A stretch of DNA of 64,000 nucleotides, taken from the NCBI GenBank assembly GCA_035235625.1, contig CP141143.1, positions 30,390,592 through 30,454,591 of the forward strand, given 5' to 3'. The DNA is from Saururus chinensis. Its lineage: Eukaryota; Streptophyta; Magnoliopsida; Piperales; Saururaceae. Below are positions 48,693 to 61,393 of the stretch, piece by piece (the first letter of the stretch is position 1; every line of letters starts with the position of its first letter). Position numbers and translations under genes: made by a program. Under the pieces are notes generated by a model. The model was not told the DNA's origin. It did not search any database and worked only from the letters and a program-made list of their open reading frames with translations.

Positions 48693-50616
48693 CTACATGA
48701 GTCCATAAAAAGATTATGAAGATGAGAAGAGAATATTTTGAATTTTGAAACTAAGACCTTTTACTAGTGTTTAATAAAATACTATAGCTTTAAAAGACAT
48801 GCTTTTGGCAACATGTTCCATCATTTATTTCTACAAACCTAAGGCAATGAGAAGATGATATCGAGCCAAAGCCGATACTAAGTAGGCAATTTATAAGACA
48901 ATAGAAATAGAAGTAAGAGAAACCATAACACCCCCATCGGATGATTTTACTCAAACCATCATGAGCATGCAAGGAAAACTTTCCTAGTTTTACTCAATGA
49001 ATTCAAAAATAACAAGCAAGAACATTCTTAGCTAAACAATATCTACAACCAAAAAAGAACATTCTCTCATAGTCTTATTCACAGGTAACAACCAAAAACT
49101 TGCAAATAAAAGCCTAATAAAAATATAAAGTTTATATAAATGCAAACAAATTTGTATGCTTCTTTGTGATGTAAACCCTATATAAGACTACAATTAACAT
49201 ACATGTACAGAAGAAATAATCCCAATTCACATGATGAAGCTTAAGATTAACATAAACAATTCACCATTATTGTATGTGTTTTAAAGTAGGTCTTCAATAT
49301 ATGTTCTTGAACTTGTGTTTCATTTTAAAGTCTTGATGATTGAAATTAGGTGTAAAAAATGAAAGCTATATACAGATAAATGGATGGTCACCTGCAGTAA
49401 GGCAACAGGTATAGTCACATTAGGTAAAGGGGAGAATTGATCGTTGGGTAATTCTATTGAACTTCCTAGTAACAGAAAAATGCTGACTTAATTACTCATT
49501 CAAATGAAAGACACCGAGGACCATGAGGACATAGAAAGAACACTAGTGAAAAAGAAGACTCAAAGAGACACTAGCAGTCCAATTTTTTTATATAAAAATA
49601 AACATGACTTTCTTTGATATCTTCTTCCTCCATAGGAACGACAATCAAGAATGCCTAGATGATCATCTTATTATTCTAAAGACAAAGTCATATCATATGT
49701 CAGTTTTTTCAAGCACAAAAAAGCAGAATTTTCATTTTCATACATGAAGAGCAACCAAAAGCAGCTCAATCATATGATTGTTATTCTAAACATCCAAATC
49801 ACCTATTCAACATCCAACACATAATAGCAATAGTTACAACTTTCAGCGTGCAGAGCCCAAGAGAAAAAAACCCAAAAGCACATCCCAAAATCAATTTCTT
49901 TGAGAACGCTCAAAACTCAATACCCAACTGCCCATTTACCCAAGTCCCAAAAGGCCAAAATCGTTACCTCATCCAAAAGTTTCAGTCCTCGGCCCTGACT
50001 CTTCAGCAAGCTTCAAGCCTTTGAGAGTTCAGCCTCAAGTCTCCAACATAATGAACCCCAGACTCTAGAGAAGAAACCTTCATAATTGAGTCGAGACTTG
50101 AGAGAGGGAGCTAGGGCACAAAGCGATCCAATGAGGACTGAGGAGGAGTGCTTCGGATCCGCTGTAGTGTACTCTCACTAGAACGCTGAGAGTCGTCCGG
50201 TGATTGGAGCTTCGCGGTCACCTGAGGCCGAGGAGGAGTGGACGGTCACTAGAGGAAGAGCCAGATCTGAAGAGCCGATCGGATATCTGGAGTCTCTAGT
50301 CAGATGAGGTGGATGAGGAGTCGAGATGAGGAAGAGATCATGACCTGAGTTCCTCTAGTGACTGGGCGCTTCACAGACTCTGGTCACCGAGGAGGTTCGG
50401 AGGCGATTAGGGTTGGGCGGTGACCAGAGGAAGACCTGGAGTCTCTGGTCGTGCTCCGAAGAGAAGTCACCCAGGTTTAACAGAGGAAGTAGAGGGGGCA
50501 CTCGCCCACGATAAAAAACTTATTCTGTTAAACGAGGGTATGCCGGTTCCAGATTAATAACATAACCCGGGTTGCCCGAATCTCTATTCTCCGACATGGC
50601 ACTTTCTTATTGGGCA
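48693..50616 (-). other. Probable leader intron, leader exon and promoter of the FRS pseudogene
   Basis: 48693-49967 would be the leader intron, 49968 to about 50110 the 5' untranslated exon. 50100-50560 is G/C-richer, with repeated CTCTGGTCACC/GGTCACTAGAGG-type motifs that may be promoter or another old repeat. There is no open frame of interest. Confidence 0.4.
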
Positions 50617-50624
50617 CTCCCACC

Positions 50625-51795
50625 TAGGGCTGGGAATCGGGTCGGGTCGGGTTGGGTTGGCCTTGACCCTCACTGAAATCGGGTCGGGTCATGACCCGAC
50701 CTTTAATCGGTCGAAAATCCAAACCCTAACCCTACTTGAGTCGGGTCGGGTTGGGTATGCGGGTAACCCTACTTTTTTTCCATAATTTTTTTGTTAGACT
50801 CGTATTATATACATTCTCTCTTTGCAAATGACAAACACAAATGAAATTAAATACATTACAGCATTAATTTGAAACGTTTGGTTCTTTGGCTAATTTGTGG
50901 ATTTTTTTTTGTAGTAACCATCAACGAAGACCTTAGAGGTATAATGTTGCATTTCCTCTATTTTAAGAGAATGATAACAAAACAGACTTTCAACATTTAT
51001 TTACTTATGATCAGCCTACTTGGCTTTCATTAACTCACATACCAATGCAAAATAGAATAAACATTATTTCTTTGATGGCCAGAGAGGATCATGTGTTTCA
51101 GCATGTCTTAATTTTAAAATTCCAGTAACATGTGATACTTGATTACAATTTTCCTCCTCCGAAAACTATTCCTCATCGAGCTCTATTATCTGCTTATCTG
51201 ATTACATGTTCCTAACCTGCTCCCTATTATGAATGTCAGGCCTTCGACATAGAGCTAAATCTAGTGTGTGATGTGCCCTTATGAGGGAGAGATGATGAGT
51301 AATAAATACAACAAAATATGACATATCTTCATTTCATTTACCACACCTAAAAGAATAACTAGAAAAGGAATTAAACTATATATAAATTAACCACACTTTG
51401 AAGGTACCATCCTCTGTTATCCCAAAATGGATGTCTACAACAAAGCAAAATATATGTTACCACACCTATGCTCCAAACATCTTATTCATGCCCAAATTTA
51501 TATTTAAGCACCTCTAGTTCAACATAATATGCACTAAACAAATACTATAATAATAGTATAAATAAGTTCAATATACTAACACTATAATAATAGGGTTCTT
51601 TAATATTTGTAGTCGGGTAAAAATCGGGTTGGTCGGGTTGTGTGGGTCGGGTACGACCCGATCCTAAATTCAAAATAAGTTAAGAGCCTAAACCCTGACC
51701 CTGACTATATATGTAGTCGGGTTGGGTCGGGTGCAGGGTTAAGCGGGTTGGGTTCAGGTCAAGTGAACGGGTCAGGTTGGATTTTCCCAGCCCAA
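50625..51795. mobile_element. Non-autonomous hAT element (1,171 bp), perfect 8 bp duplication CTCCCACC
   Basis: Terminal inverted repeats are TAGGGCTGGGAA (left) and TTTTCCCAGCCCAA (right). CTCCCACC occurs at 50617-50624 and 51796-51803. Both subterminal regions are packed with GGGTCGGGT/ACCCGAC repeats, typical of this plant hAT group. The centre is A/T-rich with no transposase. The duplication is exact, so the insertion is fairly recent. It sits about 200 bases upstream of the NUFIP-like gene's leader. Confidence 0.92.
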
Positions 51796-52001
51796 CTCCC
51801 ACCCGATTGTGTGAGTACTTCATAGCCGATCTAAACCAGGCCGACACTACCCCTCTCGATGAGAGCGGGCCAACACGGCCGGGCGAGCTGGTCCAGACCA
51901 GGTCCTCTCTGGCCGGGCCAAAGCCAGACCCACTTAAGCGCGGGCGGCCCGCTCTTTTGCCACCCCTACCCGCGACCCATTTACCCTAGCTCGGCTACCC
52001 T

Positions 52002-52008
52002 AAACCCT
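52002..52008 (+). promoter_or_regulatory. Telo-box (AAACCCT) in the promoter/leader region of the NUFIP-like gene
   Basis: ACCCTAAACCCTCC spans 51997-52010. Telo-boxes near transcription starts are known in plant ribosome-biogenesis and translation genes. That fits the inferred role of the downstream gene. The transcription start itself is not visible. Confidence 0.5.
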
Positions 52009-53859
52009 CCCTCCCAGTCTCACTGTCAGCACTCACGATTCCCTTCTCTGGTACCGCCAAACTCAACTGGTCGCCGCTCCTCCCCACCATCCCAACGGCC
52101 GCCGCTCCTTCCTTCCACTGCCAGCTGACGCTCCTTCCCTCCACCGCCAGACGCGACACAAGGTACGCCCCTCTCTCCCTTCTTCGTGTTCTTGTTCGTC
52201 TTGGGGGAGGTTAGACGGAGATAGTAAAGCGAGAAAAAAAGACTGAATGTAAAGCTTGTTCGGCGGCGGCGGCATGCAAAGCGTAGTAAGGGAAAAAAAA
52301 TCTGTATTTGTTGGAGATTGTTGTTGAGTGCGTGAATTCTACATTTTCAGGTTCACGCGTAAATCTTCTTTCTGCTTTTGTTGCCATTATAAGCTACGAA
52401 TTTTGCTTCATTCTTCATCTTGTTTAGGCTATTTCGTATTTTGGTTTATTGCTTTCGTTAAATCTCAATTTGTGATTCCCTGATGTTCGTTTTTTTATTA
52501 AAAATGTCCCCCTTCGATTCAGTTAATTTCATGCCATTGTCTGATGCAATTTGCTCGAATGCAGCTCAATGTTATCTGTGTGGATTTTTTTTTGGGTTGT
52601 AATGTTGTTGTCTTCATGCTGTTTTTGGGTCTGATGGATGTTATTCAGTAATTTTTACATCTCGTTAATGTTGTCGACCTTTTCCTATATGGAAATTGTT
52701 TTCCTATAGCAGAAATTACGATGCTGTACCAGTTATACGAAGATTTCTTATGAAAGTTATTAGCTTTGTTCATCCTATAGTTGTTTTCAGTTTTTATTTC
52801 TCTAGTTGCTAGATGAACAGAGTTCATATGGTCATGTGCTTGGCTTACTGAATTTGCATGCGTGAAAATATTTTAAGTAGCTGACAATGGATTGTTTTAT
52901 GGAGTCTTGGATTCGAAATTGTGTTTGTTTGAAGTTTGAATGGATGGAATTAATAGGCTTGAAATTGATGGGTTATTTTCTTGAGGTTTGCAGGAAGCAA
53001 TGGGGACATTGGAGTGATTTGAATTTGTAATTCAGATTTTCAGTTGCTCTATATTTGATAAGGTATATACATTCTAACTACCTTATATCTATTTTATACT
53101 TGGGTTTTGTTAAGATAACTTTTGGGGTTAATCATTGGTTATATTAATTGCATTGATTTGCATCTTCGTATAAATTGATATCATAGTTTTCTAGTTGCCT
53201 TCCCCCCGAATTTTGTCGAATTTTCCCACTGCCCTACAACTTTGTGACAAAGACCAGCATGCCTTGTCTTTTGGTAAAGTTGCCATATCAGTTCTTTGTG
53301 ACGATATTACTGATGATCTTATTAATTAACTAGAACCGTTTGATGTGCTGTAAGTTTGAAATGAGGATGGTAAATATCAAATTCTCTGATTTAATCAAGT
53401 ATATAAGTATTTTTGTCATATGTTATGCAGTAGTGTTCTATGTTGTTTTTTTTAATGAAATAGTAGTGTTCAATGTTTAAAAATGTGCCAAAATAATCTG
53501 AATTGTCAGTTTGATTGTCCTTGTCAGTCTGTCTGCCATTGTTGGACACAACATGATAATGGTCCATGGAGGACAGATGGATAGGGACAGAGTGCCAAGT
53601 CTTGGCAAATGGACTCAGACAACCCTTTGTTCCATTCGTGCATAGCCCCCATTGTTTTGAAAAATGCTTCTTTTGCGAGCTTAATGCATTGGTGTAAACT
53701 ACGTGATTTACACTAGAATGACTGCCATCATGATTTAGTTTGGTGGGCCCTGGGTCCCATATATCAGCTGATCTACGAGTGCTTGTATGTCTCTCCCGTA
53801 AAAATCTCAACATCAATGTTACATTTTTAAGCAATGTTAAACAGCATGTGCAAATACGA

Positions 53860-53950
53860 CATGCCCAGAATGTATGCAGGGGCTGGAACTGTCAGATCAT
53901 ACAGTGCCCCCATGATCTGACGGTCACCATCCTGCACACATTCTGGCATG
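53860..53950. repeat. Near-perfect 91-base hairpin in the first intron of the NUFIP-like gene
   Basis: Arms of about 40 bases pair with few mismatches: CATGCC(C)AGAATGTATGCAGG at left with CCTGCACACATTCTGGCATG at right, and AACTGTCAGATCAT with ATGATCTGACGGT. The loop is about 11 bases. The palindromic ends (CATGCC/GGCATG) suggest a tiny foldback MITE; a microRNA-like precursor is the alternative. Confidence 0.75.
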
Positions 53951-54508
53951 TTTTCTGAAATATGTTCATTCTCATTTTTCTATTTTTCTCTCTTTCACCT
54001 CAGGTGGGCTATAGAAGTTCTTTGGGATGGATCTATAGAAATTAATGACAGTGCTTTAAGACCTGGGCCCATGTGGGTGGGCCCCACTCTCCTCCTTCCA
54101 CCTCCTTCTCTCCAGCACTGACACTCTACCTCGTTAGGTTTTTTCCGCCCTCCTTGGACTTAGGCTGGTGAATGGTGATCCCTTCCCGCTACTCCTCTCT
54201 TCCTCTCTTGCTTCTCCATAATTGTTCAAGCTATACCCATGAACAAACGAGACCCACTACCCATATTCTCTTCTTCTGCTTCATACATTTAAAAACCCTC
54301 TGCAGTTTCTATATTCTACTTCTTGGTCATTGCCACCACCTTGCATCAGAGTTAAGAAACTCCCAAGGTAAGTTATTTGCTTTGCTCCTGCTCATGATTC
54401 TTCTTAAAGCTGGTGGTCCAGCCCCCTCCTTTGCTAACTATTGTCTTGTTAGTTGTGTCTCTGCCTCTGTGCTTGGGTTTGCTTCCAGGTGAAAGGACAC
54501 AAGGAAAA

Positions 54509-56244
54509 ATGCTACCTTTTGTGCCACCTTTTAATCAAGTTCAACAGCATGGTGCCAGTGGTGCTTCTCAGCAGGTCTTTATTCCTTCTCTGGATACTTT
54601 TGAGGGATGAATCTTTTTCCTTTGTTATCTATGTAATCAAATGTAGGATATTTTGTACCAATTAGATTGTGGATTTCTGAATTTTCTATTGAACAGGGTT
54701 TACCTCCCAATGCCCACTTAATGGGTCCTTGTAATTCGGGCAGCAACCTAACTCCCCAGCCTTGTCAGTTGCGTTCTAATGGTTGCCAGGTTCCAATAGC
54801 AGCACAATTTCCTTTTGACAACAGAAATTCAAATTGGAACAATGTTGGTTCTTTTCCCCACAGACCTCCTTCAGTGCCTGCTGCATGTTTTCCAAATGTC
54901 ATCCCCAATAATCATCTCTTTATGCAAATTAACCAACACGGCATGAATCAATTTGGTTATTTCCCACATGGACATCCTGGTAATGTGATGCAAAACTTGA
55001 ACCAATTCATGGCTGCAAATGCGTCCATGCAACCTAATGGCCAATTTCTTCTTCAGAGTGCATTGGGAAATATGGGCCAGGTTATACCTGTTCAATGCTC
55101 ACCTGTGCCTATGGTACCATTAAATCTTGCTCCACTTCCAAATCATAATGTGCAAGCGCAAGGTGCTCAAAATTATGAAACTGTTCATGGAAATTTGGAT
55201 AGCGGAATGTTGCATAATGGAACCAATCAGATATTTAACCAGTGCTCAACTGACGTTCATCCACCTAACATGACTGCCAAGTTAGAACTTCATTCCACTG
55301 ATCAGCAGCAGCAAGCTAGCCTTTTTTCGTCAAAATCTCAGGTAGTTTCTATAAAGATTATTTTTCTGAGATTTGTTGTCTTTATGTTTTCAATTTAGGG
55401 TAAGACATTGAAATGATTTTAATAGATTATTGATACTGTAATTTTTTAATTTGTTTTTTTAACGTACTCTTTATTGGTTCTCCGTCATGTACTTTTACAG
55501 GCTTAGAGAAGTGTTTGAAATGTTAGATCTCTGACACTTAACATAGGGGTTTATAACCATGCTAGAGTAATGTATGGCTTGACTGGAATAAAAAAGTTTT
55601 AGAGTCTTAGGCATGTCATTGTTGTGTATATGCTATATGATATTGTTATTGGTGTGTCTCAAATCTGTTAAGTATGATAACTTCAATCTTCTTTTAAAAC
55701 ATGTTTCTAAGAAACACAAAAATAAATTCTTTGAAGTAGTTTTTTTACTTTCTTCAAATATACTCTATATTCTTGCTACCAGTTGATGTGCAGAATTAAT
55801 TTTTTACATTGTTAATGAATTGCTCACTATAATGAACTATTCTATATCATCCATTTTACTACTTTCCTTTGCTTTCTAGATGAATCAAGGAAACAATGGT
55901 GGTTATAACAACTCAAACTTCAAGCAGAGGTTAGCAAACAAGAATTTCCAAAGGAATGACTTTGGAACAAGCAAAGTAATGTCCCAACATTCAGGGTATA
56001 GTGTTCTTGACGTTGTGGTTACTTCTTACATAGTGGTAGTGTGCTGCCTTAACTCGTGTCCATTGTTTAAAGAGGCCCTAAAGTGCATGAAATGATAACC
56101 ATTATGTTTGTCTGAAAGTGGTTACTTCTTACATAGTGGTAGTGTACTGCCTTAATTTGTGTCCATCATTTAAAGAAGTACTAAAGTGCATGAAATGATA
56201 ACCATTTTGTTTTTCCGAAAATCGATAGTCACTCTCTCTCTCTC

Positions 56245-56277
<33 letters not shown>

Positions 56278-59200
56278 CATGCACACCCACCTATGACCAC
56301 ACAACATTTTGCTAATGGGTATGGCTGATTATAGATCATAATATTATACAGGTCTCGGAAACCCCATTTCAATCAAAATGGAAAGGGAAGCTTCCAGTCC
56401 TGGAATGGAAGGAAAGGTCATGTAACTAAACATTGTATGTGGATTTTGTATATTTGATCACTTTTTTCTGTTTATCACTATTGTCCTTTCAAAAGAACCA
56501 TGATGTTGTAGATCAAGGGATCTACAAGTGGAAAATTGAGGAAATATTGGAAGAATAGGAGATTGAGAAGGGATGACAGGGAAGGCTAGACAAAGAGGAG
56601 AAGGAATTAGGGTTTTAGAGGATAAGATAGACAAAAGGAGAGGAATCAAGACGATAGATTAGGTCAAACAATGGGAAGAAGGATAAACAAACTAAGAGAC
56701 TTCTAATTCATTCATTCACTTTGTGAAATTAGGGCGTGTAGCTCTTACATTTAATAGAACTCTTAAACGGGCCTAAATACTACTCTAAAAGCCCATTATG
56801 ACTAATTATAATAAATGATAAATAACTCTCATAATTAACTAAACTAATTAAGATCCCTAATTAATCAAACTACTAATCTTAATGGACCTCCTAACTGAGC
56901 CATAACATTCATCTAATGCTTCCACATCACCTCGTCCTCGAGGTGAACCCCTTCCCTTGAAAGCTGAATGTAAAAGTGCATGACAAAATATCCCAAGAGA
57001 GTGCACCAATAGGGCTCACGACTGCTTGCTGCTGCATCATGCATCAAATGCTGAATAGGCTGCAATTTTTGTCAAGCGCTGGCGAGTAGACAAGTGGGAA
57101 AAGGTAGCAGGTCTGCTGGGTCCAGATTTGGGTTGAACAGACCTGTGTCATATTTGCATGTGAAAAGGGGAACTCTGATTGTGGAGCATGTGGAAAGACC
57201 TTGGAGTGCAACTTGTGTTACCATTAGTACCTGCAGAGGAAGGCCTGAAATTGGGTCGTTGCAAATCTGCGATGGACCCACGCTAGAGAATAGAGATGTC
57301 AACTTTCTTTGGTTTGCAGGAAATTTGCAAATGCCGGACCAAATATGGTTCAATAGCTCCTGTGAGTCTCTATTTCCAGAACTGTCTTTGCCAAGGTTTT
57401 CATCCTCCCGGAGTTGCCCTAGCGCCGTGGAGCAGGATTTCTTGCCCAATCGACCAAAAATCTCTCCGTTAATCCCTGCCTTCATCCGATCTGTGGTTGG
57501 TTCTGTTTGAGGGAGAAGAATCTGCAAAATATCTACAAAATTGTTGCGTGACTGAGGCTTGGAACGGAAGGACTTGCGTTGGATGGCAGATTCGGTGCCG
57601 GAATTGTTGTTGGAGTCGTCTCCCTCCAAGGAAAAAACCCGAGCTTTCTTGGAGTCCCAAGTCCATTTCAGTTTCCCAATTGCAAAAGGCTTAGAGTTTT
57701 AGAGATTACTGGAATATATTGTCCAGGTGGAGGTGGTGCTGATGGAGATTCCGGTTGAGAAGTTGGATGCGGTGAGGAAGTGAGGCGATGATTCAAATAT
57801 CGTGTGTGGCTGAGAGCGTGGAGATCTAGCAAAAGGTTTTGGGTGAGCTTCATCCACTTCAGGACTGGCTGTAGCAGCTGGGTGTTGAGAAGTGACCGAA
57901 AATCCCTGCAACTTGAGGACCCCAGAGGCTTCGGTGAAGGAATTGCCAAGGAAATCAGGGGGAAGGAGCCGATGGGAGAACAATTGTGAGAGAAAGATGG
58001 GTGGCAGCTTGAGGCGGAGGTCAACAGTGGCAGAGGAAGTTAAAGGTTGGAGGTTTTGGTGGCAGTTTGGCCTCGGGAACTGCTGCTGGTGATAAGGTGC
58101 TGCCTTGTCTACTGTTGCGGAGAAGGAAAAACCACATGGATCCATTCCGTTACAGTCGCCTCGTCAACTTCAGAGATTGCTGGTAGTAATTGTGGCTATT
58201 AGTGAACTGCCTTTGTCGATGGCTCTTCCTTCATTGTGGGTATCTGTGCACACAATCTTGCACGTAGTTCATCAATTAGGCATATCATTTTCTTCTCAAT
58301 TGCATTCCGTGTATCAGAATGTGACTGCCCCAACTTTCATTCACAAAACTATCGTGAGATGAAGGATCGAGATTTTCTCTGATACCAATGTTGCAAATCG
58401 ATGGATTACGGGTGGAAAATTGGGGAAATATCAGAAGTATAGGAAATTGAGAAAGGACAATAGGGAAGGCAAGATGAAGAGGAGAATGGAATTATAGTTT
58501 TAGAGAAGATAAACGAAAGGGGAGGGATCAAGATGATAGATTAGGTCAGATAATGGGAAGAAGGGTAATCAAACTAAGAGACTTCTAATTCATTCATTCA
58601 CTAAGTGAAATTAGGGCGTAGCCCTTACATTTAATAAAACTCTTAAACGGGCCTAAATACTACCCTAAAAGCCCATTATGACTAATTATAAGAAATTACA
58701 AATAACTCCTCATAATTAGCTAAACTAATTAAATTCCCTAATTAATGAAACTACTAATCCTAATGGGCCTCCTAACGGAGCCATAACACCTGAGCATTGC
58801 ACACAGTGCTTTCATGGGCTTTCCAATTGCCATTATCTGTTGGTACTACGAAGGTCTGGATATAGTGTGAAACACTTCATGGACAATTGTCTATTGACTT
58901 AAACTTTTGGGTTGGCTACATGTTTTTAAAGCATCAATCCCCTGATAGGATAGTAGAAAATCATTTCTTGGTTCATGTTTTCAAATAATGGTTGTCAGGT
59001 TACTATGCGTGCTTGAAAAAATAGTTTCTCATATGTACATGAGGGTGACGACCTCCTATTTTAATCATTTGGTGTTTCTGTACCTTACTGATGCTTGACT
59101 AAAAGATAGATTTATGGTGTTCTATATTGCTTGTCTCGTATCACTGAGGATATTTGGTTGTATTTTCCTACTATGTCAACAGGCCATCAAAATAAGGGAA

Positions 59201-61393
59201 AATCAAGTTCTTATAAGTTTGATAGAATGCCTATGTCAGAGCCAAAAAGGTTAGTGTACTAGCTGAACGAGATTATTGGCTGCTGATCATATGGATATAA
59301 TTGAGTACTTTGAAATTTGATTGAGCTTGTGTTTTGCATTGCTCATTAGCATTTTAAGTAAGATACTATTGTGAGATATTTTACAAAAAAGTGCTCAGGG
59401 GCTTTACTAGTATTTGGAAATACAAGTCACAAATAGGCTATGTACGGTTTCTTTCCCAGTGGTAAGAGGAGCAAAACCTGTTCCATTTCTGCTTTTAGGG
59501 TTTTGTTGGAAATGGGAATAAGAGGTGATAATAAGCACTTTAAATTTGAGAGTTTTATCACTTAGGCATCCAAGCTTTTACATGACACATGCAGCTCAAT
59601 TTGGGCTATAAGAGGCAAATTATTGTAGATAAGCATTTCAAACCACAGCCGTAGCTTAAATAATAATCCTCTCAGCTCTTGCTTCATTATTTTTAAGAAA
59701 AACAACGAAGCCTTTTACAATCCCAGTCACATGAACCATCATGCACCACCTGCTTCCCCATTTATGAGTCTGTTGTCCCTCTAAAGTCTAAATGCTACTT
59801 ATCTTGGCATTTCTTGATATTTTTTGCATTATCCGCATCAGAAAAATTTTCAAGATATGAAGAAAATGTTTTTTTCTCCAGAAGTACTGTTCCATATATT
59901 CATTTCTGGTTTTATGCGTTTTTTTTTGGTCTACCTTCCAGAACTATTGTTCCTTTGAATTACACGGAAGAAGAAATCCAAAAATGGCGTGAAGAACGTA
60001 AGAAGAATTTCCCTACAAAATCACTCATAGAAAAGGTCTGTTTAGAGATTGATATATGTAGTATATGTCTTACAATTTAAAGATAGATTCTTACTGGAAA
60101 AATGGCTGCCTTTTTCTAGAAATTGTCTGACAAACAATCAAATAAGGATGTCTTTGAAAGGGATGCCAAGATCCGTCGCCAGGTACATCACATATTCTGA
60201 GTTATCACTGTTGTGGTAATGGGCCAAACTGAACTGGGGACCATTGTTCGAGTTCAGTTTTTTTTCAATGTAATATACTAGAACTTTGGCCATGTTAGAA
60301 TATAAAATTAATATAAAAGATTTCCTCGTCCTAACGGCTTGAGCTTTTGGGAAACTTATCTTACATGGTACCAAAGCTCTAGGTTACAGGAGGTCAAGTC
60401 TCGTTGGAGACATTTATATATCCCAATTATGTTCTACGCGCCGCGTTTGATAGATGCTTGCACATGAGTGGGGATGTTAGAATATAAAATTAATATAAAA
60501 GATTTCCTCTTTTTAACGGCTCGAACTTTTGGAAAACTTGGTTATCTTACAGTCCCGTGGTATCCAGATGTGGGTGTTACTTGTGAAGCAAGTGTTAAAT
60601 TTGAGCTTCGCTTGCTCTGTCATGGAGCCTGTCATTTGTCCATGGCCATTGAGAAGCCTTGATAATATCTTATGCATGACAATGTACCTTTAATCTTATG
60701 TATTTCACAACTCTGGTCATTTTGTGGCATCTCTCCTTGTCATGATAATTGTTCTAAATCTTTTCACTGCAGCAACTAAAGGAAATCCTGAATAAACAAG
60801 CTGAGCTCGGTGTTGAAGTTGCTGAATTACCTCCCAACTATCTGTCTGAATCGGAAAATCAAGTAAGTGAAATAAGAGGTGAGAGAGGATGGCAGCATAA
60901 GAGGGGTAAATTTGGAAACAAATTTGACAAGCGAAGTAGAAGTGGGTTTAAGGATAACTGGCAAAATAAGAAACATAAATTTGGCCCTAAATCAACACAA
61001 GATGCTGTTCCAAGTAGGAAGCCCACACTTTTGGAAAAGCTGCTCATCACAGATATAAAGAGAGATAAGAGCCATTTGCTGCAAGTTTTTAGGTTTATGG
61101 TTTTGAACTCTTTCTTCAAGGATTGGCCGGAACAGTCTTTGGAGTTTCCCCTGGTTGGTGTTAAAGATGAGATTAGAGAGAGTGGCAAAATTGAAGAGGA
61201 ACCATCCTCCAGAAATGGAGGTTTGCTTGACAGTAGAGTGAAGGATAATGGACAAGAAAATCATGATCATTGTGTTATAGATGAAGGAGATGATGATGAT
61301 GAAGACCTGAATGTAGGAGAAGGGATGCAGCCCGCATATATTAGAGGCAGAATTTCTCACTCTGAAAGTGAGGAGGGAGAAATATTTGATTGA
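54509..61393 (+). CDS. NUFIP: NUFIP1-like protein, box C/D snoRNP assembly factor (8 coding exons, 578 aa)
   Basis: NUFIP is a nuclear scaffold that helps assemble box C/D snoRNPs with the R2TP complex and 15.5K/SNU13. Coding exons: 54509-54574, 54697-55341, 55880-55995, 56352-56416, 59183-59249, 59942-60035, 60120-60182, 60773-61393. All are bounded by GT/AG and joined in frame, 1,737 bases with TGA at 61391-61393. The N-terminal half is Gln/Asn/Pro-rich and disordered. The conserved NUFIP1 domain starts across exons 6-7 (VPLNYTEEEIQKWREERKKN). A coiled, basic stretch follows, then TLLEKLLITDIKRDKSHLLQ and an acidic tail ending SESEEGEIFD. A leader exon probably ends at 52161 (ACACAAG|GTACGC); the ATG exon begins at 54489. 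Intron 5 carries an antisense LTR element and intron 8 a TRIM. No breaks are seen, and it looks functional. Confidence 0.9.
56015..56220. repeat. 103 bp tandem duplication in intron 4 of the NUFIP-like gene
   Basis: GTGGTTACTTCTTACATAGT begins at 56015 and again at 56118, and the two copies match along most of 103 bases. Confidence 0.85.
56231..56275. repeat. CT/AC microsatellite
   Basis: A (CT)n run followed by an (AC)n run inside intron 4. Confidence 0.95.
56504..58788 (-). mobile_element. Two-LTR retroelement (2,285 bp), non-autonomous, in intron 5 of the NUFIP-like gene
   Basis: LTRs of 404 bp (56504-56907) and 400 bp (58389-58788) run in the same direction, with TGTTATGGCTC at the start on the minus strand. 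Next to the right LTR, 58377-58388 reads on the minus strand as TGGTATCAGAG, the Met-tRNA primer site, so the element is antisense to the host gene. A purine run (AAGGGAAGGGG on the minus strand) and a CTCGAGGACGAGGTGATG-like motif precede the other LTR. CATGA (56499-56503) and CCTGA (58789-58793) are a 4/5 duplication. The internal 1.48 kb shows no gag or pol domain I recognise. The LTRs have clearly diverged, so it is old and coding-dead. Confidence 0.88.
60293..60551 (+). mobile_element. TRIM-type miniature LTR retroelement (259 bp) in intron 8
   Basis: Two direct repeats of 73 and 77 bp (60293-60365, 60475-60551) begin TGTTAGAATATAAAATTAAT and end TATCTTACA. Just after the first, TGGTACCAAAGCTC (60366-60379) resembles the Met-tRNA primer site. 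The internal part is about 109 bases. This is the layout of a terminal-repeat retrotransposon in miniature. No matching 5 bp duplication is obvious. Confidence 0.75.

Noticed and set aside
53391-53834. 147-residue minus-strand open frame
   Set aside because: It lies in the first intron of the NUFIP-like gene and resembles no protein; no splice or start context.
57072-57629. 185-residue minus-strand open frame inside the two-LTR element
   Set aside because: It is in the sense direction of the element, but I see no gag zinc knuckle, protease or other domain, so I did not call it a gene.
60473-60662. 64-residue open frame
   Set aside because: It starts in the second TRIM repeat and runs into intron 8; not coding.
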